From NCBI RefSeq assembly GCF_014356525.2, contig NC_052504.1, forward strand, positions 63,170,086 to 63,234,085: 64,000 nt of DNA, written 5' to 3'. A program made the position numbers and the translations under genes. A model generated the notes under the pieces. It was not told where the DNA came from and did no database searches. It saw only the letters and a program-made list of their open reading frames with translations. The first letter of the stretch is position 1; each line of letters begins with the position of its first letter. The DNA comes from Nilaparvata lugens (lineage: Eukaryota > Arthropoda > Insecta > Hemiptera > Delphacidae). Shown one piece after another: positions 32,708-44,344 of the stretch.

Positions 32708-34313
32708 TTTTGATGGTGCGACGGGTGGAGGGAAACCAAAATCGTTGTCTTACACTGGCCATGGTGGCCTGCACACCAGCATGACTTAGATGACGATGGT
32801 GAGCAACAATCAATGCACGAGTGAATTTGTGATTGCTGGGCAACAATATTTGATGTTTATAATCAAAGGAAGCATTTGCATTTTGCAAACGTCCACCAAC
32901 TCTGAGCAGAGAATCTGAGTGAATGAATGGTGACAAGGCTTTAATAGAGCTATTAGGCAATAGCTCCTGATTTTGACGCAATGCTTTAAGTTCAGCAGAG
33001 AAAGCTTCTTCTTGAATAGATTTGAAGATACAATTTTCAGCTTCTGAAATTTCAGAGATAGCTAATTGACCAAAGTGCGGAGTAACTGAATTTTGTTTCC
33101 TACAATTATGAATGAACCGTAGAACATACGCTGTTGTACGAACGATTTTGTGATAAGTTGAGCAACTATTGATTATGCCTGAGATAACATCATTACGAGA
33201 AGAAGTAGTAGCTAATACCTGAACTGAATGAGAACTGATGTCCTGAACTGATACCTGAACTGATTTCTCTAACTGATGAGAGACATCATTTGAAGTTAGA
33301 AAATTTGACATGACCCTACGGGGAGCGGCCACAGGCGAAGCAGGGAGGCACAAACGAGGTGCTGCAATAGGACGAATGATTTTACAAGAACCAAATATGA
33401 CCCAACCTAGACTGGTTTTCTGAAGAATGGGAGCGTTTTGAGCTAGATATAATTTACCAGGCTGAAGTATAGATGCAAATATGCTAGCACCAAGTAACAA
33501 ATCTACAGGTTTAGACTGATCAAACCATGGATCCGCTAATTTGAGTTCAACAGGAATTGAAATTTTGGAAAGATCGATGTTCACACTAGGAACATTAGAT
33601 GATATGCTATCAACTACGATACAATTTTCTTCAACCGACCACGAACGATCAGATGAAGACAAGCAAACTGAATGAGAGATAGATGATTTGGTCTTATTCT
33701 CACCTACACTATGAATCAAAGTGTCAGAATACAAAGTAACAAGTGACAATTTTTCAGCCAACCTAGTTGACATCAAATTACAATCAGAGCAAGAATCTAA
33801 AAGAGCGGTTGCTTTAATAAATTCTCCACTAGAAGTTTGAACCAAAAGCTCGGCAGTAGGTAACAAAGCGACAGTTGATTGCTGTTGCAAACACAGTGAC
33901 GAGGTGGAGCTCATTGTGACATGAGAGTTCTTCTGAGGCTGTTCTGCATGAGAAACAGCTTGCTTAGTTGTTTCCGCATTCTGAACCATGACGGAATTCA
34001 AAACAGCATTCTTACCCTTGGAGGGAGCAAAGGATTGAGAATGAATAACATTTGAAGTTACCTTATCCTTAGAAGTAGGCTGAGTGTCTCGTGATTGAGG
34101 ATACGACCTATGAAGAACAGTGTGGTGACTCTTGCCACAAAGTGTACACGATTTGTCGGAACAAACATGATTGGGTGCGAAAGGCTTGAGGCAATTATAA
34201 CATAACCTTTTGTCACGGACAGCATTCCAACGATCAGTAACCTGCAACTTCAATAATTCATTACAACGATTTGGAAAATGACCAACAGAATTACAAAAAC
34301 TACAAGGTGACAT
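32529..34313 (-). pseudogene. BEL/Pao pol: zinc knuckle, protease and integrase start; RT and RNase H deleted
   Basis: The 594-codon frame opens with CSFCNSVGHFPNRC and CYNCLKPFAPNHVC plus CTLCGKSHHTVLH, zinc-knuckle motifs. The BEL protease follows (ALLDSCSDCNLMSTRLA, later PVDLLLGASIFASIL and TSLGWVIFGSC). At about residue 350 (near 33,260) it passes without a break to a region just upstream of integrase (KIVRTTAYVLRFIHNCRK) and then HRHLSHAGVQATMASVRQRF and HCILCF, the integrase zinc-binding part. The several hundred residues of RT and RNase H expected here are absent and the frame is maintained. The element could only have moved with enzymes from another copy. It is separated from gag by one in-frame TAG. 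Confidence 0.85.
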
Positions 34314-34328
34314 AGAAGAGGTAGTAAC

Positions 34329-35366
34329 CTACATCCTAGCTTGAACATTCGATTGATTTTGATTGAACTTCGGCTTGCTATGAGCACCAACCGAGTTGGA
34401 TGTACTTTGCTGTACATTTCCTTGATGATGGTTAGCTGAGCTTGAAGCAACAGCTTCCATGATTTTGCATTGTGATTCCAAAAAATTCCAAAATTTATCA
34501 ATGGTGGGAATGTTGTGTATACCAACACTCTTTTCCCATTCTCGAACAGTAGCAGTATCCAACTGCAACAACATTTTGTGCATGTACAATAAGTCCTTGA
34601 TTTGGACTCCAAGTTGAAGTGCTTCGAGCGCTGTAATGTGGGACTTGCAAAAGTCAATGAATGCCCGTAACGATTGCGGACAGTTACGCTTTATGGTAGG
34701 CGGAGATTCAATTGCCGTGACGTGCCTGGCAGCAATTAATCTCTTATTGTCATACCTCTCCCTTAAGAGGTTCCAAGCAAGCTGAAAACCATTTTCGTCA
34801 GCTTCAATGTGTTCCACTCTAGCAAGAGCTTCACCACTGAGTGATTGACGAAGATAGAAAAATTTCAATGAGTCATTAATATTATCTTGATTACCAATAA
34901 TATTGGTAAAAGCACTTGAGAATGCTTGCCATTTTGAAAGCTCCCCATTGAAGCGTGGAAGTGGAATCTGAGGCAACTGAAAATTTGCCAAATGTGAGTT
35001 TTGAGATGTTGGCCGCTGGGAAGCACCAGCAGTGGCCTCATTGTTGCGTTGTCTGCTTTCAAAAGCAGTTAATGCAGCGTTTGCCTTAGAGGTAATGGAG
35101 ATAAACTTATTAAGTATCTCAAAATGAGTTGAAGTGTCTTGTGCTTGCAACTCTGAATTCCATAGCTGTTCATGAATTTTATCATACTTAATTCTAAGTG
35201 AACCTAGTTCGTTTTTGACAGTCAATAATTGATAATAAGTGGCTTCAGTGTCCACAACATAATCGTTATAGCTGGTTATGAACCAATCTATTTCCTGGTG
35301 TAAATTGTCTCTTGCATTGAAAAGAGCAGAAGGCTCAGGAAGTGAATCTTCCTCATGATCAGACAT
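34329..35366 (-). CDS. BEL/Pao gag (DUF1759-type)
   Basis: 345-codon open frame. The N-terminal half is helical and polar; the central part contains LPRFNGELSKWQAFSSAFTN, LRQSLSGEALARVEHI and AWNLLRERYDNKRLIAARHV, the recognisable DUF1759 gag motifs. The end is Gln/Asn-rich. The gag protein would form the particle shell. The frame stops at TAG (34,331-34,329), and the pol frame resumes in phase five codons later. BEL elements normally encode gag and pol as one protein, so the TAG is either a nonsense mutation or a read-through stop. This is the most intact frame in the element. Confidence 0.85.
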   Translation of the reverse strand: MSDHEEDSLPEPSALFNARDNLHQEIDWFITSYNDYVVDTEATYYQLLTVKNELGSLRIKYDKIHEQLWNSELQAQDTSTHFEILNKFISITSKANAALTAFESRQRNNEATAGASQRPTSQNSHLANFQLPQIPLPRFNGELSKWQAFSSAFTNIIGNQDNINDSLKFFYLRQSLSGEALARVEHIEADENGFQLAWNLLRERYDNKRLIAARHVTAIESPPTIKRNCPQSLRAFIDFCKSHITALEALQLGVQIKDLLYMHKMLLQLDTATVREWEKSVGIHNIPTIDKFWNFLESQCKIMEAVASSSANHHQGNVQQSTSNSVGAHSKPKFNQNQSNVQARM

Positions 35367-35999
35367 GCTTAAAAACTAACAGAAAAACCTGAGTGAACAA
35401 AACGATGCTGCACTGTAGCAATGTGATTGCTGCGCCAATAAGCAACCTTGGGCGCTGGTCCAGTACGCAGAGAGGCACGCCTGTGCGTATGAGGCAAGTT
35501 GTATCAAGCTTGCTGTGCGGTGAGTCAAGTAGTGAGCTCGCAAGGCGGTGTAGTTTGCCATGTGTTGTTTACTCAATGCACAATAGCTGTCTGTGACCAG
35601 TTCAGTGCGGTTCAGTCTCTCAGGGTACAAGATAGTTGATAGCTGGTGCATACACGTCGCAGCGTGCTTTGAGTTGCAGCCAGTACTGAAAATTTGAAAC
35701 AAGTGTGTGAATGCTTAATATTAAACAATATAAACATACAAAGGTACAATGGAATAAAATATACTCTAGAGTGGGACCTAATCATTGGCGTCAAGCTAGA
35801 CTATTAGGGACACGGTCACTGAAACCCTAAGGTTCAATGGACCAAGAAATGGGTAATAAAAATTAACAATTATCCTAGGTAACACTAGATCAAAAATGAA
35901 CGGGCTGGAGGACCAATTTTTATCCAATTGGTCCCCAATTAACAATTATTCTAGGTAAACACTGGATCAAGAAATCTGGCCCGGATGAACCAATTTTTA
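35367..35999 (-). promoter_or_regulatory. BEL 5' leader with candidate primer-binding site and a leader duplication
   Basis: Just inside the 5' LTR the plus strand reads 'tctggcccggatgaacca' (ending 35,992), like a tRNA 3' end with CCA, seven bases from the LTR. The tRNA is not identified. The block 'aattaacaattat.ctaggtaacactagatcaa...accaattttta' occurs twice (35,857-35,922 and 35,938-35,999), so a second CCA-ended site exists. Frames in the rest of the leader (35,376-35,702, 35,612-35,794) have no family features. Confidence 0.5.
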
Positions 36000-38111
36000 T
36001 GACAGAATCCAAGGTCAGGGCAGTGGACTGTGAATGATAGTTGGTATTAATACCTACAAATAAATCTTTGAATTCTGTGCATAAAAATACTGATAGCTTG
36101 AAGTGTGGTAAGTACGCCAATAAAAGATTAAATGAATCAACAAGATGAGATTTAATAACAATAAAATAATAATAGGCAGATGGCCTCATACAAAAACAAT
36201 TGTAAGTAGATTGAATCAAATATCTTGGGATAATTACAACATGATAAAACGTTAGAGAAATACAAAATTTAAATGAAATTAGGTCAATGACATTAATGAC
36301 CATTGAAGCCTGACAATAATCGAAAAGGTAATATTAATGATACCTGAATTGCGAATATAAATTGAGTGCTATAATGAAAAGTTATTGCTGCAAAGTTCAA
36401 TCTTAATGATTTACAAAAGGAATAATAATAAATGATAATGATTTACAAAAGGAATAATAAATGACAATAAGCTGTAAATAGTGCTCAACAAGTAGAATAC
36501 ATAAAAATATATGCGGCATAGGCCTTCAGTGATTTGAATGTCAAGATAGACATCAATAGTACAAAGGAATAATAACAAATGACAATGAGCTGTAACTAGT
36601 GCTCAACAAGTAGAATACATAAAAATATATGCAGCATAGGCCTTCAGTGATTTGAATGTCAAGATAGACATCAATAGTACAAAGGAATAATAACAAATGA
36701 CAATGAGCTGTAAATAGTGCTCAACAAGTAGAATACATAAAAATATATGCGGCATAGGCCTTCAGTGATTTGAATGTCAAGATAGACATCAATTAGAATG
36801 ATTAATAGGCGTCGGTGGCCTCAGTGAATTGAATGCCAGGATAGACATCAATAGAACGATAAATAGGCGTCAGTGGCCTTAGTGAATGGAATGTCAAGAT
36901 AGACATTGATAAATCAATTAATAGGCGTCAGTGGCCTCAGAAAATCACTTGTAAAGCCAAGGGTAGCTGTCAAATCCAATGAATTAATAGGCGTCGGTGG
37001 CCTTAGTGAATTGAATGTCAAGATAGACATTAATAAAACAATTATGATACATACGTAAATGAAAATTGAATAGAACAATTTACGTAACCTGAATAAAATT
37101 TTGAAGAGGAGATGCAGCCAGGCAGACAGGCAATGACTCTGCAATACCCACAGGAACAGGACATCAGCAAGCGATGATGTGATCTGGCCATGCGATGACA
37201 AGCATGGAAGTGTCCATCACAGCAGGCAAATCCCCCAGTGGAAATGTAGGCAGGTGCATGTAGAATCCCAAATGAATAATCCGACTTTCAAGTTGTGGAA
37301 TTTTTAGATTGATTTCCAAACGATAGAGATGATGAACTTGAAAGTTTGAGTTTCAAGAGGTGAAGCCAATAGTTAGAAGAATGGCAATTGAAGCCCACAC
37401 GAGGTTGTGAACTTGACAAAGTTTATCAGCGTAAACATGCGAAGAAATCGATGAATAGTTGAATCACAGTTGAAGAATAGAATAAATGAATTAATTTGCA
37501 GAAGTAATTCACACTTTAAAAACGTTCTGTAGATTAAATAAATAGCAATGAACGCCCACACGAGGTTGCAATTTTGATAAAGTTTATCAGAGTAAATGAG
37601 TGAAGAAATCGATGAATAATTGAATCACAATTGAAGAATAGAACAAACAAATTAATTTGAAGAATAATTCACTTTTAAAAACGTTTCGTAGGTCCGATGA
37701 AAATGGATAAAAGGTTTAGACCGAAGGCGTAAATGCACCCTTGACCAAGAACCATTGCAAAAGAAAAAGACGCTACAATGCTCGTTGAAAGAAGGAAGAT
37801 GCCAGATGTGTTTGAAACGTAAGCAACACGTTTACAAACATATGGTGAAAAAGTAACAAATATCTAGAAAGTAAGATGCCTAAAGACAAAATAAATTCCA
37901 AAAAATCGAATAGTACAAATATTAAAATTGCAACAGCAAAATAACACGACTAAAAGTATAGAAAACCAACCTGATTAGAGCAGTGGCAAAGAACCGTGAG
38001 TGTGACGTCACTGGTCAGCACAGACAGACAAAATGACGACATGATGTCTACGTAGTAGCGGAACGAGTAACAAGTGGAACCGTTCCAATAAATGCTTTGT
38101 CAGATTTTACA
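36000..38111 (-). repeat. BEL/Pao 5' LTR (2,112 bp)
   Basis: It is the same sequence as 29,419-31,528 with few differences (for example 'gcggcataggcc' here against 'gcggcataggca' there), so insertion was fairly recent. It contains the same tandem arrays at about 36,449-37,045. It would act as the promoter-bearing end, because coding runs on the minus strand. Confidence 0.9.
36449..37045. repeat. Two tandem arrays in the BEL 5' LTR
   Basis: Same unit types and copy numbers as at 29,866-30,465 (three units of about 118 bp, then four to five of about 65 bp), so the arrays have not changed length since insertion. Confidence 0.85.
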
Positions 38112-38116
38112 ACAGT
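38112..38116. repeat. Target-site duplication ACAGT of the BEL element, right
   Basis: ACAGT directly after the LTR end TTTTACA, equal to 29,414-29,418. Confidence 0.85.
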
Positions 38117-39032
38117 TTTTGAGCGAGTTCTTTAACCCAGGGGGTCACTAGTACTAGAATAAGCCTATTAAAATTAACCATTGTCTATTTGTGTAGTATA
38201 TATACTAGTAGTTATATTGATCTTTGTTTCTATTATTCCAGGACCAAATTACAGAATGTCCAAGCACAGACTGAAGCCAATGATGATTCCAACAATCCCA
38301 CAACAATAATGTGAGTGAACTAATTATTAATTAATTTCTATCCAATATAAATTGATGAAAACATGACAAAATCATTATAATAAGTAACATTGATTACAGA
38401 ATATATTTTTCTTACTAATTTGGAAGCATAAGAACCTTTTTTACATAGAACATTTCTACAGACTGAAACAAATTAATAATTTTGTATCTATACTATAGCA
38501 TTCCTAAACCTTATTGCATCCTATACAGTACTAAATTGAATTTTATAAATGATAACAGGGTGGTCTTTATAGACATTGTTCAAAATGTTATTGATACTTG
38601 TTGAACATTCCATAAACATCATTATTTACATAATGTACAATGCCTTGTCTACTTTTTAGGCCTACGGAATTTGTCGAGGAAGAGCATACAGAAAGCAATG
38701 TCATTTTCAGCACCACTTCACACATCATGTAAGTAGGCTATACTAATAACATTTTCTCAGTGATTTTCCCAGTAACCGCTCTAACAATTTTGATGTTTCT
38801 CATATCCCAAATAGACAGGCTCTATCAACTGCCCCAAGTCACATATCAATAAACCGAACAGGGGCTCCACCCCATCCATGCAAAAGTTGATTTTCAATTC
38901 CCAATTATCAGGCTAACAACACAAGAATTTTCTATGCTAACTACTCTGAACATATGAAACTGTAGTGAACTTAACTTTAGATTAATAATCAGAAATTCTG
39001 AAAAAAATCTATGCTGAATTGTAAATATCATA

Positions 39033-39085
39033 AAGGCAAGGAAAGTTATATATGAGTGTACCGTACCAGATTTTTACAAAATCAT
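39033..39085 (-). repeat. End fragment of the 76-1,349 repeat family in intron 3
   Basis: 'ggcaaggaaagttatatatgag', 'tgtaccgtaccagatttttac' is the inverted copy of 'aatctggtgtggtacactcacacaactttccttgc' near 90-124. It lies 30 bases before the acceptor of exon 4 of the Mutator-like gene. Confidence 0.6.
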
Positions 39086-42000
39086 CTTCAACATACATTT
39101 TTTGTTATGTCTTTCAGTGCAGAAAGAAAGGAATACACCACAGTCATCTCAAAAAACTATCACCAAATTATCTCCTGTTTACAAAACTTTGGATCCGGTT
39201 ATTGCTTCTACTTCTAAAAGTATTCCATTGCATCGAACAACTTGCATACCTCCTAAAACTTCAGAACCAGTTGCTTCTACTTCTGAAGGCTTATCATCAC
39301 ATCCACCAACTAGCACAACTCCTAAAACTTCAGTGCCAGTAGCTTCTACTCATAATGGAATCGCACTGCCTCAAGCAACTAGCACATCTCCTATTCCTGT
39401 GACATCATCTTCATTGATGTTAGAAGGTAGACGAATAGTGGACGTACATTCATTCATTGCTCAAATTCAGAAAATTGATGACCACTTACCATTTCATTGC
39501 AGTTTCAAGGATATGACTGTAATAAAAGAATGTAGAAAAGGTTTGAACTCTTCTATCACGCTCAAGTGTAAGATGTGTAATATAGAAAAATCTCTTTGAC
39601 AAATGTCTCAAACGAGAAAACTATGGATGTGAATACATCAGCAGTTTCTGGTACAATGAGCACATGAGGAGGTCATTCCTAGCTGGAAGAGGTTTTGTCA
39701 TGCTTATACATTCCTTGCATGTCTTACAATACATTTCGCAAGTATCATGACCGAGTAGCTGATGCCTGGAAGGAAACAGCCGAAAAATCAATGGAGATGG
39801 CAGCTGAAGAAGAAAAACATGAGGCAATCAAAAGGGGGGACGTTGATGCTGATGGTGTACCTCTATTGACGGTTGTTGCTGATGGCTGTTGGGCAAAGCG
39901 CTCCTATTGTACCAACTATAATTCCCTCTCTGGTGTGGTAAGAATAATTTATTATTACTGCTAAACAATAATTATTTTTTATTATTATAAGCTATCTTCA
40001 GAGTTGCTTGTCTACACGTTTCATCCAATGAAAGTTCTGGTTTGACGATCAGATATTAAAGTTAAACTTGAAAAATTGTGGTCTTTAGTATAATGTATTG
40101 TGGCCATTATCTCGATAATCATTGTACATGAGATTCAATCATTTCCATACCCGGATGAATAAAACAACAAAAAATTTGATAGAACAAAATGGTGAATTAC
40201 AAGAGAACTAAGGGGAAATCGACATTTTTTCTCTATATCACTAATAAATTATATCTATATCTCTAATACTAATAAATGATAAATTTATGGTTACTTATGA
40301 CTTCAGTAAATTATTATTTCTATCAGTGCCAATTATTATCAGTTCTAGTTGTGCTGCTTTATAAAATATGCAATTAATTGAGTGAATGAGAATAATATTT
40401 TTTCAATTGATTTATTATGTATTACAGGCTGCCATAGTTGGATACCACACCAAGAAAGTTCTTTATGTTGGTGTGAAGAACAAATACTGCACAATTTGTG
40501 TAAGGGCTGAACGGTTGGGTAAGCAGGCAAGGGAGCACACATGCTTCAAAAACTGGAGTACTCAGCAAAGTTCTACCAGTATGGAGGCTGTGCTTATTGC
40601 AGAGGGATTCTCATCAAGTGAGGAAATGTATGGAGTGCGCTACAATAGACTGATTGCAGATGGTGATAGCAGTGTATATAAAACATTACTTGATCGCAGG
40701 CCATACAAAAATACCAGTGTACTGGAGATTGAGTGTCGTAATCACCTTATGCGAAATTATTGCAATAAAATTAGGGAAATTGCACAAACTAGCAATAGAG
40801 GATGTAAACCCATTATGTTGCGTAAGAAGATTGGTGACAGGCTAGTTAGGCTGAGATACGCGGTTACCAAAGCAGTGATCCACAACAAGGAAAATGTTGA
40901 CAAACTGAAGAGTGTGGAGATGTTAAAAGAGGACATTTTGAATGGACCAAACCATGTTTTTGGGGACCATTCCAAATGTAAAGATTATTTTTGCACTGGT
41001 AAACCCATTTGGAATCTTCCAAATATAGTTCCAGATTTGGAAGCTGTTCCCAGGGACTTTCTCAGTGACTGAAAGATGCAGCTCGTTTTCTGAGCTTGCA
41101 TGCTTCTAGTTTGTTAGAGGATGTTGACAGCAATTATGCTGAACATTATAATCACGCCGTAGCTAAATTTGTTGGTGGAAAAAGAATAAATTTCACAGCT
41201 CGTGGATGCTACCAGGCAAGGTGTCAGGGTGCTGTTGTACAACACAACACCGGAATGGCGCTCTACAACCTTCACAAAACTATGTTAAAATCGAGTCCTG
41301 GAACTTTCTGCAAATCCATGCAGATGAAACGTAAATGGAAGATTGAACAGGACAGGGAAAGACGGAAGAAGAATGATCTAAAAACACGCAAGTCACTTTT
41401 CCCCTGCCAGAAAACAACAGATATAGATTATGGTCCCAACGCTCAACGTCCTGATCTAAATGAAGAAGAATTCACCATAGAAAAAAATAAATTCTTGGAA
41501 TTGCTGAAGCGATCTGAAGAGAGCCGTCATCAGTTGGAAAGGAGGACTATTTTGCAACATCTCTCTGCTGAATGGATTGAAGAGAGGCGTAAAAGGATAA
41601 CAGCATCAAATTTTGGGAGAATAAGTAAGAGGAGGCCACACACCAGTTGCACAAATCTTGTTCGTGAGCTTTTGTATGGGGGTGGTAAAAGCTTGTCAGC
41701 CATGCAATATGGGAAAATGAATGAGGAGGCTGCTCTCAAAAACATAGCTGAAATAACTGGGAAGAAAATAATGAAATGTGGTCTGTTCATTGATGCAAAT
41801 TCTCCATTTCTTGCTGCATCTCTGGATGGAATTTTAGAAGATGGGCAAGGAATTGTGGAAGTTAAATGTCCTCAGACCATAAGTCAACAGCACCCTAGAG
41901 AAGCAGCAGAAGGTAACATTCTAAAATTCTGCAAAATGAACGGTTCTGAAATATAAATGAATACAAGCCATAACTATTATTATTATCAAGTACAGGGGCA

Positions 42001-42229
42001 ACTTTGTCACTACTGCTTATTTTGCATATGGTCTCCAAAGGGCACAGCAATTTTAACCGTGTACAGAGAAGAACATTTCTGGAATACAAAGGTATACCCA
42101 CAAGTGACAAAGTTCTACATGGATTGCCTGTTGCCAGAACTTGTGGATCCTCGGCATACACGTTCGATGCCAATTAGAAATCCAGATTGGATAATTGAGG
42201 CACAAACAACACATGGAAAGAATCATTGA

Positions 42230-42800
42230 ATAGGTACAATTATGTTTTATTTTGTTTCAATTTGTATTATTTTTATTTCATTTTTCTGTATTATCAATCA
42301 TGAGCCTTATAACATGTATAAAAGTGTTATTTTGTTTTAGTTCTCTTCAATTATCTATTGTTATATATCCAATGATACAGTATTTATTCTATATGATAGT
42401 AGTATACTACCGTATCAATTATAAGCCTTATTACATGATGTTCTATTTTGTTTTAGTTTTTTAAGTAGGGGCCTATTATGTAGCAATGAATCTTCTTCCA
42501 AATAATTATTCTCAGAATAATTATTACTCTCAATATAAATACTTCTTCCAAAATACAATGATAATTATATAATGCATTATTATCAATCATCAGCTTTATA
42601 CATTTAGGCTACAATAATTTTCTTATAATTTATTTGTTTTGCTTTTAGTTTTTACTTGAAGGATTAGGTATAAATTGATCAGAAATATTCATCAGTACAT
42701 TATTAATTATAAACATAATTACAACGATATAATGTTATATTTAGACTTTATTTGTCTTTGATATCTGTTTAGTTTTCTACCAACAGTTTCATGAGATAAT
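42230..42800. repeat. Degenerate repeats downstream of the Mutator-like gene
   Basis: 'tatcaatcatgagccttata' (42,291), 'tatcaattataagccttatt' (42,413) and 'tatcaatcatcagctttata' (42,581) each lead to 'attttgttttagtt' or 'tgttttgcttttagtt'. The spacing is irregular (about 120-170 bp). This may be the subterminal repeat region of the Mutator-like element. The 70-codon frame at 42,252-42,464 is a by-product. Confidence 0.55.
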
Positions 42801-43925
42801 TTGTTTTGCAAAATAATTATAAATACGTAGTATTGTTATGATTGTCATTACTTCAATAATATTTCTCTATTACCGAACAAACTCTACTTGTGAAGAAATG
42901 TATTTAATTTAATTGTGTCTGAAAAGTGTGGTAATAGGTAGACCCTACATTTTTATTGCTGCTTCTTCAAATGATTATTGTAAAAAGGATTTTCAATCAT
43001 ATCATATCATAACAAGGGAAAAAAATAAATGCAAGGGCTGTAGGCCATGGGCCAAGTTGATGTAAATTGAGCAATTTATGCAAACTTCTTTTTTCAAAGA
43101 ATGGATTTTTTAGAATCTTTTTTTGTTGGAATTAACAGCAGTTCCCATATTTTTATCACTTTTGACATCTCTTTTTGTCCCACTTTTTTCTTGGAGATCA
43201 TAAAGTTATGTATTTTCTTTTTTGGAATTACTGAGAAATGATTCTCAATTTGGGTTCTGAAAAATATGTATCCAAATAATACGGCTGGAGCTAATAGTTG
43301 AATAATATTACACTAAATTACTAAATTCAATAAAATATATTTACAATATTCCTTGTCCCAAATGCATTTGTTTTGCAAAATGTTGTATTGTGATGATTGT
43401 CATTGCTTCAATAATATTTCTCTATTACCAAACAAACTCTACTTGTGAAGAAATGTATTTAATTTAATTGTGTCTGAAAAGTGTGGTAATAGGTAGACCC
43501 TATATTCTTATTGCTGCTTTTTCAAATGATTATTGTAGAAAGCATTTTCAATCATATAATATCATAAGACTGGAAAAAATGAATGCAACGGCTGTAGGCC
43601 ATGGGCAAAGTTGATGTATATTGAGCAATTTATGCAAACTTCTTTTTTCAAAGAATGGATTTTTAGACATTTTTTTTGTTAGAATCAACAGCAGTTCCCA
43701 TATTTTTATCACTTTTTACATCTCTTTTTGTCCCACTTTTTTCTTGGAGATCATAAAGTTTGTTATGTATTTTCTTTTTTGGGATTACTGAGAAATGATT
43801 CTCAATTTGGGTTCTGAAAAATATGTATCCAAATAATACGGCTGGAGCTAATAGTTGAATAATATTTCACTAAATTCAATAAAATATATTTACAATATTC
43901 CTAGTCCCAAATGCATTTGTTGAGT
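42801..43925. repeat. Tandem duplication with a 555-bp period
   Basis: 'attgtcattacttcaataatatttctctatta' at 42,841 recurs at 43,396, and the two copies continue in parallel through 'gtgtctgaaaagtgtggtaa', 'gctgtaggccatggg' and 'ccaaataatacggctggagc' to 'cccaaatgcatttgtt' (about 43,365 and 43,915). Copies differ by single bases and short indels. No coding frame. Confidence 0.9.
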
Positions 43926-44340
43926 TATTCTAGTAGTAATAATAAAAATAACCTAAGTACCGTTTTAAAAATTTCTCAACAATAATACGGTAGCCTACTA
44001 TAATTATCTTACTTATAAACTTCAATTTTGCATGATTATTTTCAAATAAAACTATGAAAATACTCAAATTATTTTTTTATTTACATTTCTTTAAACATAA
44101 ATTTAAACTAAGTAACAAAATAATTTCAAACAAGTGTTTGGTATGGTACTGCACAACTGCAGAGCAGAAGGAATACTTTGAAAGCCAGTTTGCAGGGAAG
44201 ACAGACAGCAGCAGTCATGCTTGCGAATTCAATATTTTTGCCCATTCTTTCACAATGTGGCAACAGCGTTGTTTACACATTCTCTATGCCTGAATTGGCA
44301 CGCATGCAGCAAGCACGCGAGCGCGAGCACGCGTGTGTGT
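43926..44340. other. Unassigned sequence left of the 44-51 kb LTR element
   Basis: AT-rich up to 44,130, then more GC-rich with a short frame (VWYCTTAEQKEYFESQFAG, about 44,138-44,195), ending in a purine/pyrimidine-alternating 'cgcgagcgcgagcacgcgtgtgtgtg' (44,315-44,340). The frame weakly resembles the sequence encoded at about 27,625-27,670; its nature is unknown. Confidence 0.35.
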
Positions 44341-44344
44341 GAGT
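44341..44344. repeat. Target-site duplication GAGT, left
   Basis: GAGT precedes the LTR start TGCCATGCTACC and also follows the other LTR (51,140-51,143). Four bases is typical of gypsy elements. Confidence 0.65.

Larger units (their letters stand above)
28559..42229 (+). pseudogene. Mutator-like transposase with YqaJ exonuclease domain, multi-exon, disrupted
   Basis: Exon 1 is 28,559-28,677 (MEETSRSKRRYSTKERKLLL, donor GTAAGC). Exon 2 is 38,242-38,310 and exon 3 is 38,660-38,728, each with AG and GT borders and matching phases. Exon 4 starts at 39,118 and is off by one base relative to exon 3. It holds a Ser/Thr/Pro-rich stretch and then a Cys-containing start of the transposase domain. 39,598-39,937 (with a frame change and two stops) gives PCMSYNTFRKYHDRVADAWK and VPLLTVVADGCWAKRS. 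A 500-bp intron (39,938-40,437) follows. 40,438-41,070 gives HTKKVLYVGVKNKYCTICVR and VLEIECRNHLMRNYC, the 'Mutator' transposase region. After a one-base slip near 41,070, 41,096-42,229 carries the YqaJ/lambda-exonuclease-like domain: RKRITASNFGRISKRRP, SAMQYGKMNEEAALKNI, FIDANSPFLAASLDGILED, GIVEVKCPQ. A TAA at 41,954 interrupts it before NYYYYQVQGQL. Intron 1 holds the BEL element. Confidence 0.75.

Noticed and set aside
35376..35702. 108-codon frame upstream of BEL gag
   Set aside because: Falls in the untranslated leader, has no motif, and gag has a good start at 35,366.
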